Shown here in pieces: positions 18,349-27,198 of a stretch of 64,000 bases of DNA. The stretch comes from Thermoanaerobaculum sp. (GTDB lineage Bacteria > Acidobacteriota > Thermoanaerobaculia > Multivoradales > UBA5704), in assembly GCA_021154885.1 (NCBI GenBank), contig JAJKHS010000053.1:1-64000 (forward strand), read 5' to 3'. The notes under the pieces were generated by a model. That model searched no databases. It was not told the DNA's origin and saw only the letters and a program-made list of their open reading frames with translations. Position 1 is the stretch's first letter, and every line of letters starts with the position of its first letter. The position numbers and the translations under genes were made by a program.

Positions 18349-19656
18349 ATGCCTGAGCTGATCCTGATCGTGGACGACGAGCCGGGGATCCTCTCCACCC
18401 TGGGAGGGATCCTCTCCGACGAGGGCTATGCGACCCTCGCCACCACCAGCGGCGAAGAGGCCCTGGCCCTCTACGGGGAGAGGCGCCCCGACGTCGTCTT
18501 CCTCGACATCTGGCTCGCCGACCGCGACGGCCTCGAGACCCTGCAGGCCCTGCGCGAGGCGGACCCCACGGCGGCCGTCGTCATGATGTCGGGCCATGGG
18601 ACGACCTCCACCGCCGTCAAGGCGATCAAGATGGGAGCCTTCGACTACCTGGAGAAGCCCCTCTCCTACAAGCGGACGGTGGACGCCGCGGCCGGGGCCC
18701 TGGCCTGGAAGCGTTCCCTGGGGGCCGGGGCCGCCGAGTGGCTCTCCGACCCGCCGCGCGACCGCCGCGCCCAGCGCGCCAATCATCCGGAGGGCGAGCG
18801 CCGGTTCGAAGCCGCTCCGCCCCTGCCGCTGCTCGCCGATACCGGCCGGCGGCAGCGGACCATCAGTCATTCGACCGTGGTCTACGGCCTCGGCCTCCAC
18901 TCGGGCCAGCGCACGGGTATGGTCCTCCAGCCCCTGCCGGAGAACAGTGGCATCCATTTCGTCACCCTGCCCACGGGGATCGAGATCCCGGCCCACGTCC
19001 GCGCCGTGGCGGAAACCGACTACGCCACCACGCTCTCCGGCGAGGGCGAGAGCATCCGCACCGTCGAGCACCTCCTCTCGGCGCTCCACGCCTATGGCGT
19101 GGGCAACCTGCTCATCAAGGTGCACGGCGAGATCCCGGTGCTCGACGGCTCGGCGCTGGAGTTCTGCAAGATCCTCGAAGATGTCGGCGTGGCCGAGCAG
19201 GACGAGCCGCAGCGGGAGGTGGTCGTCGACCGCCGCTACGAAGTGGGGTCGGGGGACAAGGTGCTGGCTATCGAGCCGGCGGACCGCTTCTCGGTCTCCT
19301 ATCTCCTGCGCTATCCGCCGCCGGTGGGGGAGCAATCGTACGATTTCACCCTCACCTCGGCCGAGGACTACAAGCGGGAGATCGCCCCGGCCCGCACCTT
19401 CGGCTTCATGAAGGACCTGAAGATGCTCAACGAGCTGGGCCTCGGCTCCGGCGGCCGGCTCGACAACTTCATCCTCGTCGGGGAAGACGAAGTGATCAAC
19501 ACCGAGCTACGCTTCCCCGACGAGTTCGTCCGCCACAAAATCCTCGACATCATCGGCGACCTCTACCTCCTGGGCTACCCCATTCGCGGCAAGGTCACCG
19601 CCCGGCTGACCGGTCATCGCCACAACATCGCGTTGTTGCGGCAGATCGTGGGGTGA
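18349..19656 (+). CDS. lpxC: Response-regulator receiver domain fused to LpxC (UDP-3-O-acyl-GlcNAc deacetylase)
   Basis: Residues 1-120 are a CheY-like receiver (LILIVDDEPG, phosphoacceptor Asp53 in VVFLDIWLADRDG, MMSGHGTTSTA, Lys103 in YLEKP). After a 40-residue linker, residues 166-435 are a full LpxC, the zinc enzyme of the committed lipid A step. Visible LpxC residues are GLGLHSG, Glu240-His241 in TVEHLLSAL, EIPVLDGSALEF, His396 and Asp400 in DEFVRHKILDIIGD, and the general acid/base His423 in GHRHN; all expected zinc and catalytic positions are present. The frame is open without interruption and both halves are well conserved, so the fusion is not a sequencing artefact by appearance. It suggests control of lipid A synthesis by phosphorylation. 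No histidine kinase is nearby. Confidence 0.93.
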   Translation: MPELILIVDDEPGILSTLGGILSDEGYATLATTSGEEALALYGERRPDVVFLDIWLADRDGLETLQALREADPTAAVVMMSGHGTTSTAVKAIKMGAFDYLEKPLSYKRTVDAAAGALAWKRSLGAGAAEWLSDPPRDRRAQRANHPEGERRFEAAPPLPLLADTGRRQRTISHSTVVYGLGLHSGQRTGMVLQPLPENSGIHFVTLPTGIEIPAHVRAVAETDYATTLSGEGESIRTVEHLLSALHAYGVGNLLIKVHGEIPVLDGSALEFCKILEDVGVAEQDEPQREVVVDRRYEVGSGDKVLAIEPADRFSVSYLLRYPPPVGEQSYDFTLTSAEDYKREIAPARTFGFMKDLKMLNELGLGSGGRLDNFILVGEDEVINTELRFPDEFVRHKILDIIGDLYLLGYPIRGKVTARLTGHRHNIALLRQIVG

Positions 19657-19657
19657 T

Positions 19658-20365
19658 CTATCTTGGGGGCAGGGCGTGGTTGGTCTCTATCAGAACCTTG
19701 AGCTCGCCGCCTTGGAACTTCATGCCGAAGATGTCGACGAACGGCCCGGGGCCACTCCCAGTTTTCTCGATGTTGAGACCCGCTTCGAGATCCTCAAGCA
19801 CCTTCTCGCCAAGAGTGGCATCGGACGTGTACAACAGTTGCTTCTCGATCACCTTCCTCTCGCGGGTGGTCACCAGCCGGATCGAGAGGTCGCCGCTGAG
19901 GTCCGCGAATTTGGGAAAGGTGAGCCGGACCAGACGCTCGGTGACGTCTTGCCTTTTTTCGACCGACGGGATATAGCCGAAGGATTCCGTCAGAACTGGG
20001 ACTCCCCGGAACTCCCTGAACCCAGCAGGGAGGTCACTGGAATACCAGCTTCGGGGAGCCCAGCCTCGCATGACGCAATCCTGAAGCGCCTTAGAAAACC
20101 ACTCGTGCGAGGCGAACGGGACTTGGAAGTCGTGTATTCCCTCTGCGTCCAGTCGATAGCGGAGAAAAACCCAGTGGTCTTCCGAACCCGGCTTCATGAG
20201 GGCGGCGCAAGCAGCCTTGGAGTAGGCCGCAGAATCGTTGACGGCGGGCGAGACTGTTGCGTGCGATGCTTTTGTATCCTCGTTCTGTGCAGCCAGCGGG
20301 TTGGCGAGCAGGCAGAGACTCCCCACGACGACCGCGAGGGCGGGAATCCGCAGGAATCGAGACAT
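19658..20365 (-). CDS. Exported protein of unknown function
   Basis: This 235-residue protein has a signal peptide (IPALAVVVGSLCLLANPLAA) and a mature part with one early Cys (KAACAALMKPG) and a second in LQDCVMRGW; the pair may form a disulfide. I chose the ATG at 20365 because GAGGAG lies eight bases upstream; an ATG at 20380 overlaps that Shine-Dalgarno site. I do not recognise the family. It converges with the LpxC fusion with a single base between the stops. Confidence 0.6.
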   Translation of the reverse strand: MSRFLRIPALAVVVGSLCLLANPLAAQNEDTKASHATVSPAVNDSAAYSKAACAALMKPGSEDHWVFLRYRLDAEGIHDFQVPFASHEWFSKALQDCVMRGWAPRSWYSSDLPAGFREFRGVPVLTESFGYIPSVEKRQDVTERLVRLTFPKFADLSGDLSIRLVTTRERKVIEKQLLYTSDATLGEKVLEDLEAGLNIEKTGSGPGPFVDIFGMKFQGGELKVLIETNHALPPR

Positions 20366-20446
20366 TGGCGATCTCCTCATTTAAGCCGAGCCAAATTTAG
20401 CCAAAATGTGTACCGGCGTCAACGTCGCGCCGGAGCCGTAGACGGC

Positions 20447-20483
20447 TGCCGTCCCTGCCGTCCCTGCCGTCCCTGCCGTCCCT
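20447..20483. repeat. Short tandem repeat of CCTGCCGTC units
   Basis: Four head-to-tail copies of a nine-base unit (GTCCCTGCC) lie in the intergenic region upstream of the cupin gene. It resembles one arm of the GGGAC palindromes at 10963 and 27199. Confidence 0.7.
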
Positions 20484-20535
20484 TTCCCTCCTCCCTGCCG
20501 AGGGCCTACAATGAAGCCAGCCCACGGAGGAGCGA

Positions 20536-20898
20536 ATGGACAAGGTCAACCTCGCGCAGAAGCTCGCCACCTTCACGGACTACTTCAACCCGCGCATCGT
20601 CGCCGAGCTGAACGGCCAGCATGTGAAGCTGGTCAAGGCCAAGGGCGATTTCGTCTGGCACCACCACGAGCACGAGGACGAGTTGTTCCTGGTCGTCAAG
20701 GGCCGCTTTCGGATGGAGCTCCGGGACCGCGACGTCTGGGTCGAAGAAGGGGAATTCCTCGTCGTGCCCCGCGGCGTCGAGCACCGGCCCGTGGCCGAAG
20801 AGGAGGTGCATATCCTCCTCTTCGAGCCGGCTTCCACCGTCAATACCGGCAACCTCGAGGGCGACGAGCGCACCCGGCTGCAGCTCGAGCGGATCTGA
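20536..20898 (+). CDS. Cupin domain protein
   Basis: The 120-residue product is a single cupin barrel with the metal-binding motif HHHEHEDELFLVVKG and the second motif GEFLVVPRGVEHRPVAEEE. The metal ligands (His, His, Glu, His) are intact. Small cupins of this type act as enzymes or sugar/metal-binding regulators; the ligand cannot be told. GGAGGAG precedes the ATG. Confidence 0.9.
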   Translation: MDKVNLAQKLATFTDYFNPRIVAELNGQHVKLVKAKGDFVWHHHEHEDELFLVVKGRFRMELRDRDVWVEEGEFLVVPRGVEHRPVAEEEVHILLFEPASTVNTGNLEGDERTRLQLERI

Positions 20899-21101
20899 CG
20901 GCCGCGCCTGCCGCGAGCCTCGCCGAGGGACGAAATCCAATGAGTTTGTCGCCTACTTCGAGCTTCGGGTCGTCTGGATTTCGCGAGAGAAATACTCTAA
21001 GTTGCAACAGACGGACCGAGTTTTGCGGCCCATGAAAAGGGCGGGAGCCCCGCACTCCGGAGCGAGCGGTTCCCAGCGGCTGACTTGCAGCAGAAAGGAC
21101 G

Positions 21102-21602
21102 ATGAACATGACGACGGACGTTTCCCTCGCTGCGGTGGTCTCGAACCTGGAGGAGCAGATCGCGGTCCACCGGGAGCGCGAAGCCTTCCACGCTCAGCAC
21201 GAGGCTCACCACCGGCAGCAGCGGGAGCAGCACGCGGCCGAGCTCGAGAACCTGACGCGCAATCTCGAAGCGTTCAAGACCGCCGCCGATGCCGCGCTGG
21301 GGCTCGCGGTGAGGCCGGGCGCCGCCTCCCGCTCGCTGGCGGCGCCGGACCCGGACCCCGGCCGCAAACCGCGTCTGAGCCGCGTGGTGGCGCTGGTCGT
21401 GGAGAGCTGGCCCGCCGGCGAGCCCTTCGGCACCTCGGCCGTCGCCTCCGAGATCGCCACCCGCTATCGTGACAGGCTCCGCAAAGGGGTCGACCCGCGC
21501 ATGGTCTCCGTGCACCTGCGCCGCCTCCTCGCCAACGGCCGGCTCACCTCCGTACGCGAGGGGAGGCCCCACCACGAGGCGCTGTACGCGCGGGCGGAGT
21601 GA
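21102..21602 (+). CDS. Coiled-coil / winged-helix-like hypothetical protein
   Basis: Residues 10-65 form a His/Gln/Glu-rich coiled coil (REREAFHAQHEAHHRQQREQ). After a flexible Pro/Ala linker, residues 90-166 resemble a winged helix (FGTSAVASEIATRYRDRLRK, VSVHLRRLLANGRL). The second Met (base 21108) has better spacing to AAAGGA than the first. I do not recognise a named family; it could be a DNA-binding protein. Confidence 0.55.
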   Translation: MNMTTDVSLAAVVSNLEEQIAVHREREAFHAQHEAHHRQQREQHAAELENLTRNLEAFKTAADAALGLAVRPGAASRSLAAPDPDPGRKPRLSRVVALVVESWPAGEPFGTSAVASEIATRYRDRLRKGVDPRMVSVHLRRLLANGRLTSVREGRPHHEALYARAE

Positions 21603-21690
21603 GGCGCGGCGGAGGCCGGCGGACAGCTCACTTCGGGGCGTCCGGGCACCTGAATCCTTGAAGGCTCTTCACCCCACGAAGGAGGACGCC

Positions 21691-21879
21691 ATGCCCAAGA
21701 AGCTGATCCGCCTCGGTCTCCTGCTGGTTCTCACGGCCGCTACGCTGGCGGCCGGAGTGAGGCCTGCCGAGGCCGGCTGCACGCGGAGGTGTCACGAAGT
21801 CGGCCAGCTCATCTGCTGCGACTTCTGCTGCACCACCCCGAGCGGGGTCGTCTGCAGCCAGCCTCCCTGCCCGACCTGA
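21691..21879 (+). CDS. Small exported Cys-rich peptide (62 aa)
   Basis: A perfect AAGGAGG lies five bases before the ATG. The signal peptide (LLLVLTAATLAAGVRPAEA) is followed by about 33 residues with eight cysteines (GCTRRCHEVGQLICCDFCC). It has no RiPP-type leader. Disulfide-rich secreted peptide of unknown role; it is one of several such genes in this window. Confidence 0.65.
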   Translation: MPKKLIRLGLLLVLTAATLAAGVRPAEAGCTRRCHEVGQLICCDFCCTTPSGVVCSQPPCPT

Positions 21880-21921
21880 GCCCCTGCGGGTGCGCGGGGT
21901 CGGCCTGCGGGAGATCAACGC

Positions 21922-22494
21922 TCAATCCGCCGTCTGCTCCCCCAGCCACCCCGCCACCACCTCCGCATTCCCATCCGGTGGAAACACCGGATAGAAAACC
22001 TTTTCAATCACCCCGTCCCGCACGATGAGCGTGATCCTTTTCACGAAGCGGATTCCGGCCAGCTCGAAGGTGGGGAGGCGGAGGGCCTCGATCAGCTCGA
22101 AGCGCTCGTCGCTCAGCAGCTCGAAGGGGAGGTGGAGACGCTCCACGGCTTCGCGCTGGTAGTCCGTGTCCTGGGTGCTGAGGCCGAAGACGTTGGCGCC
22201 GAGGGCCCGCAGCTCGGCGTGGTGGTCGCGGAAGGCGCAGGTCTGGGGCGTGCAGCCGCGGGCTCCCGGGATCTCGTTCCAGCCGGGGAGCGCGTCGCGG
22301 TCGGGGCGGCCGGTGTGGGGGTAGAGGTAGACGACCGTCCGGCCTGGGAGAGCGGCGAGGTCGACCCGGGCTCCCGCCGTCGAGGAGAGTGGGATCGAGG
22401 GGAGCCGCAGCCCCGGCAGGTGGTCGCAGGCGCCGTCGTCCACGGGGACGGGAAGATCCGCGGGAAGGGCATAGAGATTGTCGCTGCGGGTCAT
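21922..22494 (-). CDS. Peroxiredoxin (AhpC/TSA, BCP-like)
   Basis: The 190-residue protein has a thioredoxin fold with the peroxidatic site in ARGCTPQTCAFRD (Cys81 and Cys86), the C-x4-C arrangement of BCP/PrxQ-type two-cysteine enzymes. It would reduce peroxides in the cytoplasm. Its ATG overlaps the stop of the upstream DinB gene by four bases, so the two are translationally coupled. Confidence 0.88.
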   Translation of the reverse strand: MTRSDNLYALPADLPVPVDDGACDHLPGLRLPSIPLSSTAGARVDLAALPGRTVVYLYPHTGRPDRDALPGWNEIPGARGCTPQTCAFRDHHAELRALGANVFGLSTQDTDYQREAVERLHLPFELLSDERFELIEALRLPTFELAGIRFVKRITLIVRDGVIEKVFYPVFPPDGNAEVVAGWLGEQTAD

Positions 22495-23012
22495 GAGCTC
22501 GCCTCCTCGCCGGCCGGCACGCTCCGGGCATGAACCTCTTCAGAGGTGAGGCCGTAGAGCGGCGGCGTCGGGACCCCCAGCATTCCGAGCATGAGGTAGA
22601 TCTGCCCGCGGTGGTGGACCTCGTGCTCGACCATGGAGCGCAGCCATTTCCAGACGGCGATCCTGGCGCCGCCCGGGGTCGCGCAGCGGCGGGCGAGGTC
22701 GTCTGGACCGAGGCGGGCGAAGATCTCCACCGACTCCCGGTGCTGTCGGTCGAAGTAGGCGAGCACGGCGTCCCAGCCGTCCGCCAGCTCGCGCCCGTGG
22801 CCCGGATAGCGGCTGGGCCGGCACTGGGCGTTCTCGGCGAACATGAAGCGCTCGATGGCGCCGAGATGGCGGATGAGGTCGCCGAAGGTGAAGGCCCCCG
22901 GCTTGTACGTCCACTCCAGGCGCTCCGGAGGGATGCAGAGAACGACCCGGCGCGTCCGCTCACGCACCCGCTCGAAGTAGTCCAGGAATGGCTCGACGCG
23001 CTGGATCTCCAT
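22491..23012 (-). CDS. DinB family protein
   Basis: The 173-residue protein has the DinB four-helix pattern with metal-ligand His residues in LIRHLGAIERFMF and MVEHEVHHRGQIYLMLG. DinB relatives bind nickel or zinc and some are thiol transferases; coupling to a peroxiredoxin hints at thiol or redox chemistry, which is inference. Confidence 0.88.
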   Translation of the reverse strand: MEIQRVEPFLDYFERVRERTRRVVLCIPPERLEWTYKPGAFTFGDLIRHLGAIERFMFAENAQCRPSRYPGHGRELADGWDAVLAYFDRQHRESVEIFARLGPDDLARRCATPGGARIAVWKWLRSMVEHEVHHRGQIYLMLGMLGVPTPPLYGLTSEEVHARSVPAGEEASS

Positions 23013-23091
23013 GGCGCCTCCTCGGGTAAGACCGCTCAGATTCTACTCTGTCGGAGAGAAGGCTCGTCCTGGCTGCTCCAGGACAGACCGC

Positions 23092-23128
23092 TCCCTCTTC
23101 TCCCGGGATATGGCTGGGAGAAGAGGGA
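23092..23128 (-). terminator. Hairpin downstream of the RiPP precursor gene
   Basis: A 13-base perfect arm pair (TCCCTCTTCTCCC and its complement, 23092-23104 and 23116-23128) starts 26 bases after the stop of the precursor gene. It belongs to the CTCTTCTCCC palindrome family seen elsewhere, so it may be a terminator, a repeat, or both. Confidence 0.5.
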
Positions 23129-23153
23129 CGGGGTGAGGAGGGGCCGGCCCAGC

Positions 23154-23324
23154 TCAGCAGGTCCCTCGGCAGGAGAACTGGTGACAGTCCGTAAAGCAGG
23201 TCCTGACACTGCAGGGGACGGTCGTCGCGGCGCCAGCGGCGTCCGCGAGCTCCGTCGAGACCAGAGCACGCAGGGTCTCGCGGTGAAGCTTGAGCTTGAG
23301 GGTGCTGCTCGTCGTCTTTTTCAT
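23154..23324 (-). CDS. RiPP precursor, class I lanthipeptide-like leader, five-Cys core (56 aa)
   Basis: A short ORF starts at the ATG at 23324 with AGGAGG eight bases upstream. The leader carries KLKLHRETLRAL, matching the class I lanthipeptide leader pattern L-x-L-x-[KR]-E-T-[LV]-R-x-L. The C-terminal core (PCSVRTCFTDCHQFSCRGTC) has five Cys spaced 5, 4, 5, 4, with Ser/Thr between them. A second peptide with the same leader lies at 30870. No lanthionine synthetase is in the window, so maturation would need enzymes encoded elsewhere. It is divergent from a MacAB-type export operon, 281 bases away, which could export it. Function (antimicrobial or signal) is unknown. Confidence 0.75.
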   Translation of the reverse strand: MKKTTSSTLKLKLHRETLRALVSTELADAAGAATTVPCSVRTCFTDCHQFSCRGTC

Positions 23325-23605
23325 CGCACGGTCCTCCTGGGGGCGGGTTGGCCCTGGTCCGGCGCCTCCGGCGCGTCCGAAGGCACCCTACAGGAATGAC
23401 AGTGCTCGCCCGCCAGCGGAGCGGGACGCCGCCGTCTGCGCTATGCTGCCGGCAGCCGGAGCCGCGCCGGCTGGCGAGAAGGTTGCATCGCCTGAGACGT
23501 GCCCGCCCATCCTGGAGCGCGGTCGAACTTGTAAGGTATGTAAAAAGTGATGGGGTTGCGCGCGATCCGGGAAACCTCCGCCGGGCGGATGCGTTAGGGG
23601 GAGAC

Positions 23606-25138
23606 ATGGACCCACTGGAGAACAACCACAAGCAGCGCCGCTGGCTCATCGCCGCCATCGTAGTGGTGGTGGGAATACTGATCGCGCTGTTCTTCCTGCG
23701 CCGGGGCAAGGGCGGGGGCGGCGACCAGTACCGCACCGAGGCGGTCAGCCGCGGCAATATCGTCATGAGCATCAATGCCACGGGGACCCTCTCGGCCGTC
23801 ACCACGGTCCAGGTCGGCAGCCAAGTCTCCGGCATCATCGCCAAGCTCTACGCCGACTTCAACAGCCAGGTCAAGCAGGGGCAGCTCCTGGCCGAGCTCG
23901 ATCCCACCCCCTTCCAGCAGACTGTGGAGCAGCGGCAGGCCGACGTGACCAAGGCGCAGGTCGAGGTGGCCAACGTCCAGATCACCTACAACCGCCAGAA
24001 GCGGCTGGCCGCCGCCGGCCTGATCGCGCAGTCGGACCTCGACGCGGCCAAGGCGGCCTACGACAGTGCGCGGGCCGGGCTCGCCCAGTCGCAGGCGGCG
24101 CTCAAACAGGCGCAGACCAACCTTGGCTACGCCAAGATCTACTCGCCCATCGACGGGCAGGTGGTGGCCCGCCAGTACGACGTCGGCCAGACGGTGGCGG
24201 CCTCGTTCTCGGCGCCCACCCTGTTCACCATCGCCAAGGACCTCACCAAGATGCAGGTGCAGGCCGACGTCGACCAGTCCGACATCGGACAGATCAAGGC
24301 CGGCGAGCTGGCGCGTTTCACTGTCGACGCCTATCCCGATCAGGAGTTCCGCGGTCAGATCTCGCAGGTCCGCCTGAACGCCACCGTCACTCAGAACGTC
24401 ATCACCTACCCGGTGATCATCGAGGTGCCCAACCCGGACGGCAAGCTGCGCCCCAGCATGACCGCCAACGTCACCATCGAAGTGGCCACGGCTCGTGACG
24501 TGCTGCGCGTGCCCAACGCCGCCCTGCGCTTCCGGCCGCCGGAGACCACCCCCAGCCCGAATGGACAGCCGGCGCAGTCCCCGCGGACGGCGCGGGATCA
24601 GGGGCCGGGCCAGACTCCGCCGGAGCGGGGGACCGGAGAGACACCGAGACAGGCGCAGCAGGATCAGACCCCGGGTCCGAGCCAGGGACAGGAAACCCCG
24701 GGACCGGAGCGGTGGCGCCGGCATCGCGGCGGTGATGTATCCGCCGGGGTTGCCGGGGCGACGCCGGGTCCGGGAACGACGGCCGGCGGCGACAATGCTG
24801 CGGCGGGGAGGCCCGCCTTCGACAGCTCTGCCGCCAGCGCCGGTCCGGGAGGCGCCAGCAGCAAGCGAGGCCGGCAGCCGTGGCAGACCGTCTACGTGCT
24901 CGGCGAGACGGCCGACAAGAAGACGGACCTGCGTCAGGTCCGCATTCGGACCGGCATCACCGACGGCCACTACACCCAGGTGGTGGCGGTGCTGTCCGGC
25001 ACGCTGAACCCGGGCGATCCGGTGGTCACCGGCCTCGCGACGATCAAGGTCGAGCAGAGCGCCGGTCCGCCGGGAGGCCCGCTGGGAGGCGCCGCCGGAG
25101 CCGCAGGCCGTGGCGGGCCGCGGGGAGGGAGGTTCTGA
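23606..25138 (+). CDS. macA: MacA-type periplasmic adaptor (RND/ABC efflux, HlyD family)
   Basis: A single N-terminal membrane anchor (residues 12-33) is followed by the barrel-sandwich and lipoyl halves (GTLSAVTTVQVGSQVSGIIA and YSPIDGQVVARQYDVGQTV), an alpha-helical hairpin and a beta-barrel. The three genes form a tripartite MacAB-type exporter. Residues about 312-421 are a Pro/Gly/Gln-rich low-complexity insert absent from typical MacA proteins. The ATG at 23606 follows GGGGGAG. The next gene starts three bases after the stop. Confidence 0.92.
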   Translation: MDPLENNHKQRRWLIAAIVVVVGILIALFFLRRGKGGGGDQYRTEAVSRGNIVMSINATGTLSAVTTVQVGSQVSGIIAKLYADFNSQVKQGQLLAELDPTPFQQTVEQRQADVTKAQVEVANVQITYNRQKRLAAAGLIAQSDLDAAKAAYDSARAGLAQSQAALKQAQTNLGYAKIYSPIDGQVVARQYDVGQTVAASFSAPTLFTIAKDLTKMQVQADVDQSDIGQIKAGELARFTVDAYPDQEFRGQISQVRLNATVTQNVITYPVIIEVPNPDGKLRPSMTANVTIEVATARDVLRVPNAALRFRPPETTPSPNGQPAQSPRTARDQGPGQTPPERGTGETPRQAQQDQTPGPSQGQETPGPERWRRHRGGDVSAGVAGATPGPGTTAGGDNAAAGRPAFDSSAASAGPGGASSKRGRQPWQTVYVLGETADKKTDLRQVRIRTGITDGHYTQVVAVLSGTLNPGDPVVTGLATIKVEQSAGPPGGPLGGAAGAAGRGGPRGGRF

Positions 25139-25140
25139 GC

Positions 25141-25968
25141 ATGGCCACCGGCTCGCCGGACTCGCCGGATTCTCTGGTTATCGAGATCCACGACCTGGTG
25201 AAGGTCTACCACATGGGCGAGGTCGAGGTGCGCGCCCTGAAGGGGATCAACCTGTTGGTCGAGCGCGGCGAATTCGTGGCCATCATGGGGCCCTCGGGCT
25301 CCGGCAAGTCGACGCTGATGAACATCGTCGGCTGCCTCGACCGGCCGACCTCGGGGACCTACCGGCTCGACGGCATCGACGTCTCGCGACTCGATCGCGA
25401 CCAGCGGGCCGAGATCCGCAACGCCAAGATCGGCTTCGTCTTCCAGAGCTTCAACCTGCTGGCGCGCACGCGGGCCACGGAGAACGTCGAGCTGCCGTTG
25501 CTCTATGGCAACCTGGGGCTCTCCGCGGCCGAGCGCGACCGCCGTGCCCGCCAGGCCCTCGCCCGGGTGGGCCTCGCCGGCCGCGAGGACCACTACCCCT
25601 CGCAGCTCTCCGGCGGCCAGCAGCAGCGGGTGGCGATCGCTCGCGCCCTGGTCACCGATCCGGCGATCCTCCTCGCCGACGAGCCGACCGGCAACCTCGA
25701 CTCGCGGACCTCGGAGGAGATCATCGGCATCTTTCAGGAGCTCAACGACGCCGGCAAGACCGTCGTCCTCATCACTCACGAGCCGGACATCGCGGCGCAC
25801 TCCAAGCGGGTCGTCTACGTGCGCGACGGCGTGGTGTGGCGCGACGAGCGGATCGTGCAGATGCGGGCGCAGCCGGGCGCGCCCGCCGGGGAGCCCGAGT
25901 TGGCCGTCGCCTTCCCCTTCACTGTGGCGCCCGCTGCCGAACCGGTATCCGAAGAGGTGGCTCGATGA
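25141..25968 (+). CDS. ABC transporter ATP-binding protein (MacB/LolD type)
   Basis: The 275-residue protein has Walker [10 protein letters not shown], the Q-loop VFQSFNLL, signature [15 protein letters not shown], Walker [13 protein letters not shown] and the switch His in VLITHEPD. The class is the MacB/LolD family, which powers mechanotransmission rather than classical transport. The C-terminal 40 residues are an Ala/Pro-rich tail. Its stop overlaps the next ATG by four bases. Confidence 0.95.
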   Translation: MATGSPDSPDSLVIEIHDLVKVYHMGEVEVRALKGINLLVERGEFVAIMGPSGSGKSTLMNIVGCLDRPTSGTYRLDGIDVSRLDRDQRAEIRNAKIGFVFQSFNLLARTRATENVELPLLYGNLGLSAAERDRRARQALARVGLAGREDHYPSQLSGGQQQRVAIARALVTDPAILLADEPTGNLDSRTSEEIIGIFQELNDAGKTVVLITHEPDIAAHSKRVVYVRDGVVWRDERIVQMRAQPGAPAGEPELAVAFPFTVAPAAEPVSEEVAR

Positions 25969-27194
25969 AAGTCTCCGCCCTGCGACTGTGGAACATCACC
26001 AAGGTCGGCCTGATGGCGATCTCGCGCAACAAGATGCGCTCCCTGCTCACCATGCTGGGGATCATCATCGGCGTCGGCTGCGTCATCACCATGGTGGCGG
26101 TGGGCACCGGCGCCTCGAGCTCCATTCAGGATACGATCAACTCGCTGGGCACCAATTTCATCATGCTCTTTCCCGGCGCTGCGACGACGGGCGGAGCCCG
26201 CATGTTCACCGATCAATCCCGCATCACGCCGGAGGACGCCGACGCCATCAAGGCCGAGTGCCCGGCGGTCGCCTACGTCTCGCCCGGAGCGCGGACCAAC
26301 GCGCAGATCGTCGCCGGCGAGCTCAACTGGGGGACCCAGGTCTGGGGCGTGGGGGTCGACTGGCCGAACATCCGCGCCTGGAACGTCGCCGATGGGGATT
26401 TCTTCACCGACGTCGACGTCCGCACCTCCAGCAAGGTCTGCGTCCTCGGCGCCACCGTGGCCCAGAATCTCTTTCCGAACGGCGACGCCGTGGGGTCGTC
26501 GATCCGGATCAAGAAGGTGCCATTCAAAGTCGTGGGCGTGCTGGAGCGCAAGGGCGGCAACATGATGGGGCAGGACCAGGACGACCAGATCGTCGCTCCC
26601 TACACGACGGTGATGAAGCAGCTCCTGGGCTCGCCGCGGATCAACATGATCTATATCTCGGCCCGCTCTGCTGCCGACGTCAAGGAGGCGGAGAACGAAA
26701 TCGACGCCCTGATGCGCCAGCGCCATCGCATCCCGCCGGGCCAGGAGAGCGACATCAACATGCGCTCGCAGGAGGAGATCGCCTCCACCTCGGAGCAGAC
26801 GTCGAAAACCCTTTCGATCCTGCTCGGCTCGGCGGCGGCGATCTCGCTGCTGGTGGGCGGCATCGGGATCATGAACATCATGCTCGTCTCGGTGACTGAG
26901 CGCACGCGCGAGATCGGCATCCGGCTGGCGATCGGCGCCAAGGGCCGGCACGTCCTCATCCAGTTCCTGCTCGAGGCGATGGCCCTGTCGATCGTGGGCG
27001 GCGCCATCGGCGTGGGCCTGGGTCTCTTCGCGCCCTACCTGGTGACCCGCTTCGCCGGCATGCCGACGCAGGTGAGCACGGGCTCCGTCGCACTAGCGTT
27101 CGGCTTCGCCGCCGCCATCGGCGTCTTCTTCGGCTTCTACCCGGCGCGCAAGGCCTCGCGGCTCGATCCTATCGACGCGTTGCGGTACGAGTAG
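25965..27194 (+). CDS. MacB-type ABC transporter permease (FtsX family)
   Basis: The 409-residue protein has the MacB membrane layout: TM1 near residues 25-50 (LLTMLGIIIGVGCVITMVAV), a large periplasmic MacB_PCD domain, then three C-terminal TMs in an FtsX domain (LLVGGIGIMNIMLVSVTERT, REIGIRLAIGAK, PARKASRLDPIDALRYE). Here the ATPase and permease are separate chains, unlike E. coli MacB. Together with the two preceding genes it makes an inner-membrane plus adaptor exporter; an outer-membrane TolC partner is not in the window. Confidence 0.95.
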   Translation: MKVSALRLWNITKVGLMAISRNKMRSLLTMLGIIIGVGCVITMVAVGTGASSSIQDTINSLGTNFIMLFPGAATTGGARMFTDQSRITPEDADAIKAECPAVAYVSPGARTNAQIVAGELNWGTQVWGVGVDWPNIRAWNVADGDFFTDVDVRTSSKVCVLGATVAQNLFPNGDAVGSSIRIKKVPFKVVGVLERKGGNMMGQDQDDQIVAPYTTVMKQLLGSPRINMIYISARSAADVKEAENEIDALMRQRHRIPPGQESDINMRSQEEIASTSEQTSKTLSILLGSAAAISLLVGGIGIMNIMLVSVTERTREIGIRLAIGAKGRHVLIQFLLEAMALSIVGGAIGVGLGLFAPYLVTRFAGMPTQVSTGSVALAFGFAAAIGVFFGFYPARKASRLDPIDALRYE

Positions 27195-27198
27195 GGCG

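Noticed and set aside
21691-21879. Lanthipeptide-type RiPP precursor
   Set aside because: It begins with a classical signal peptide and lacks the K-L-x-L-x-R-E-T leader, so it is better read as a disulfide-rich exported peptide.
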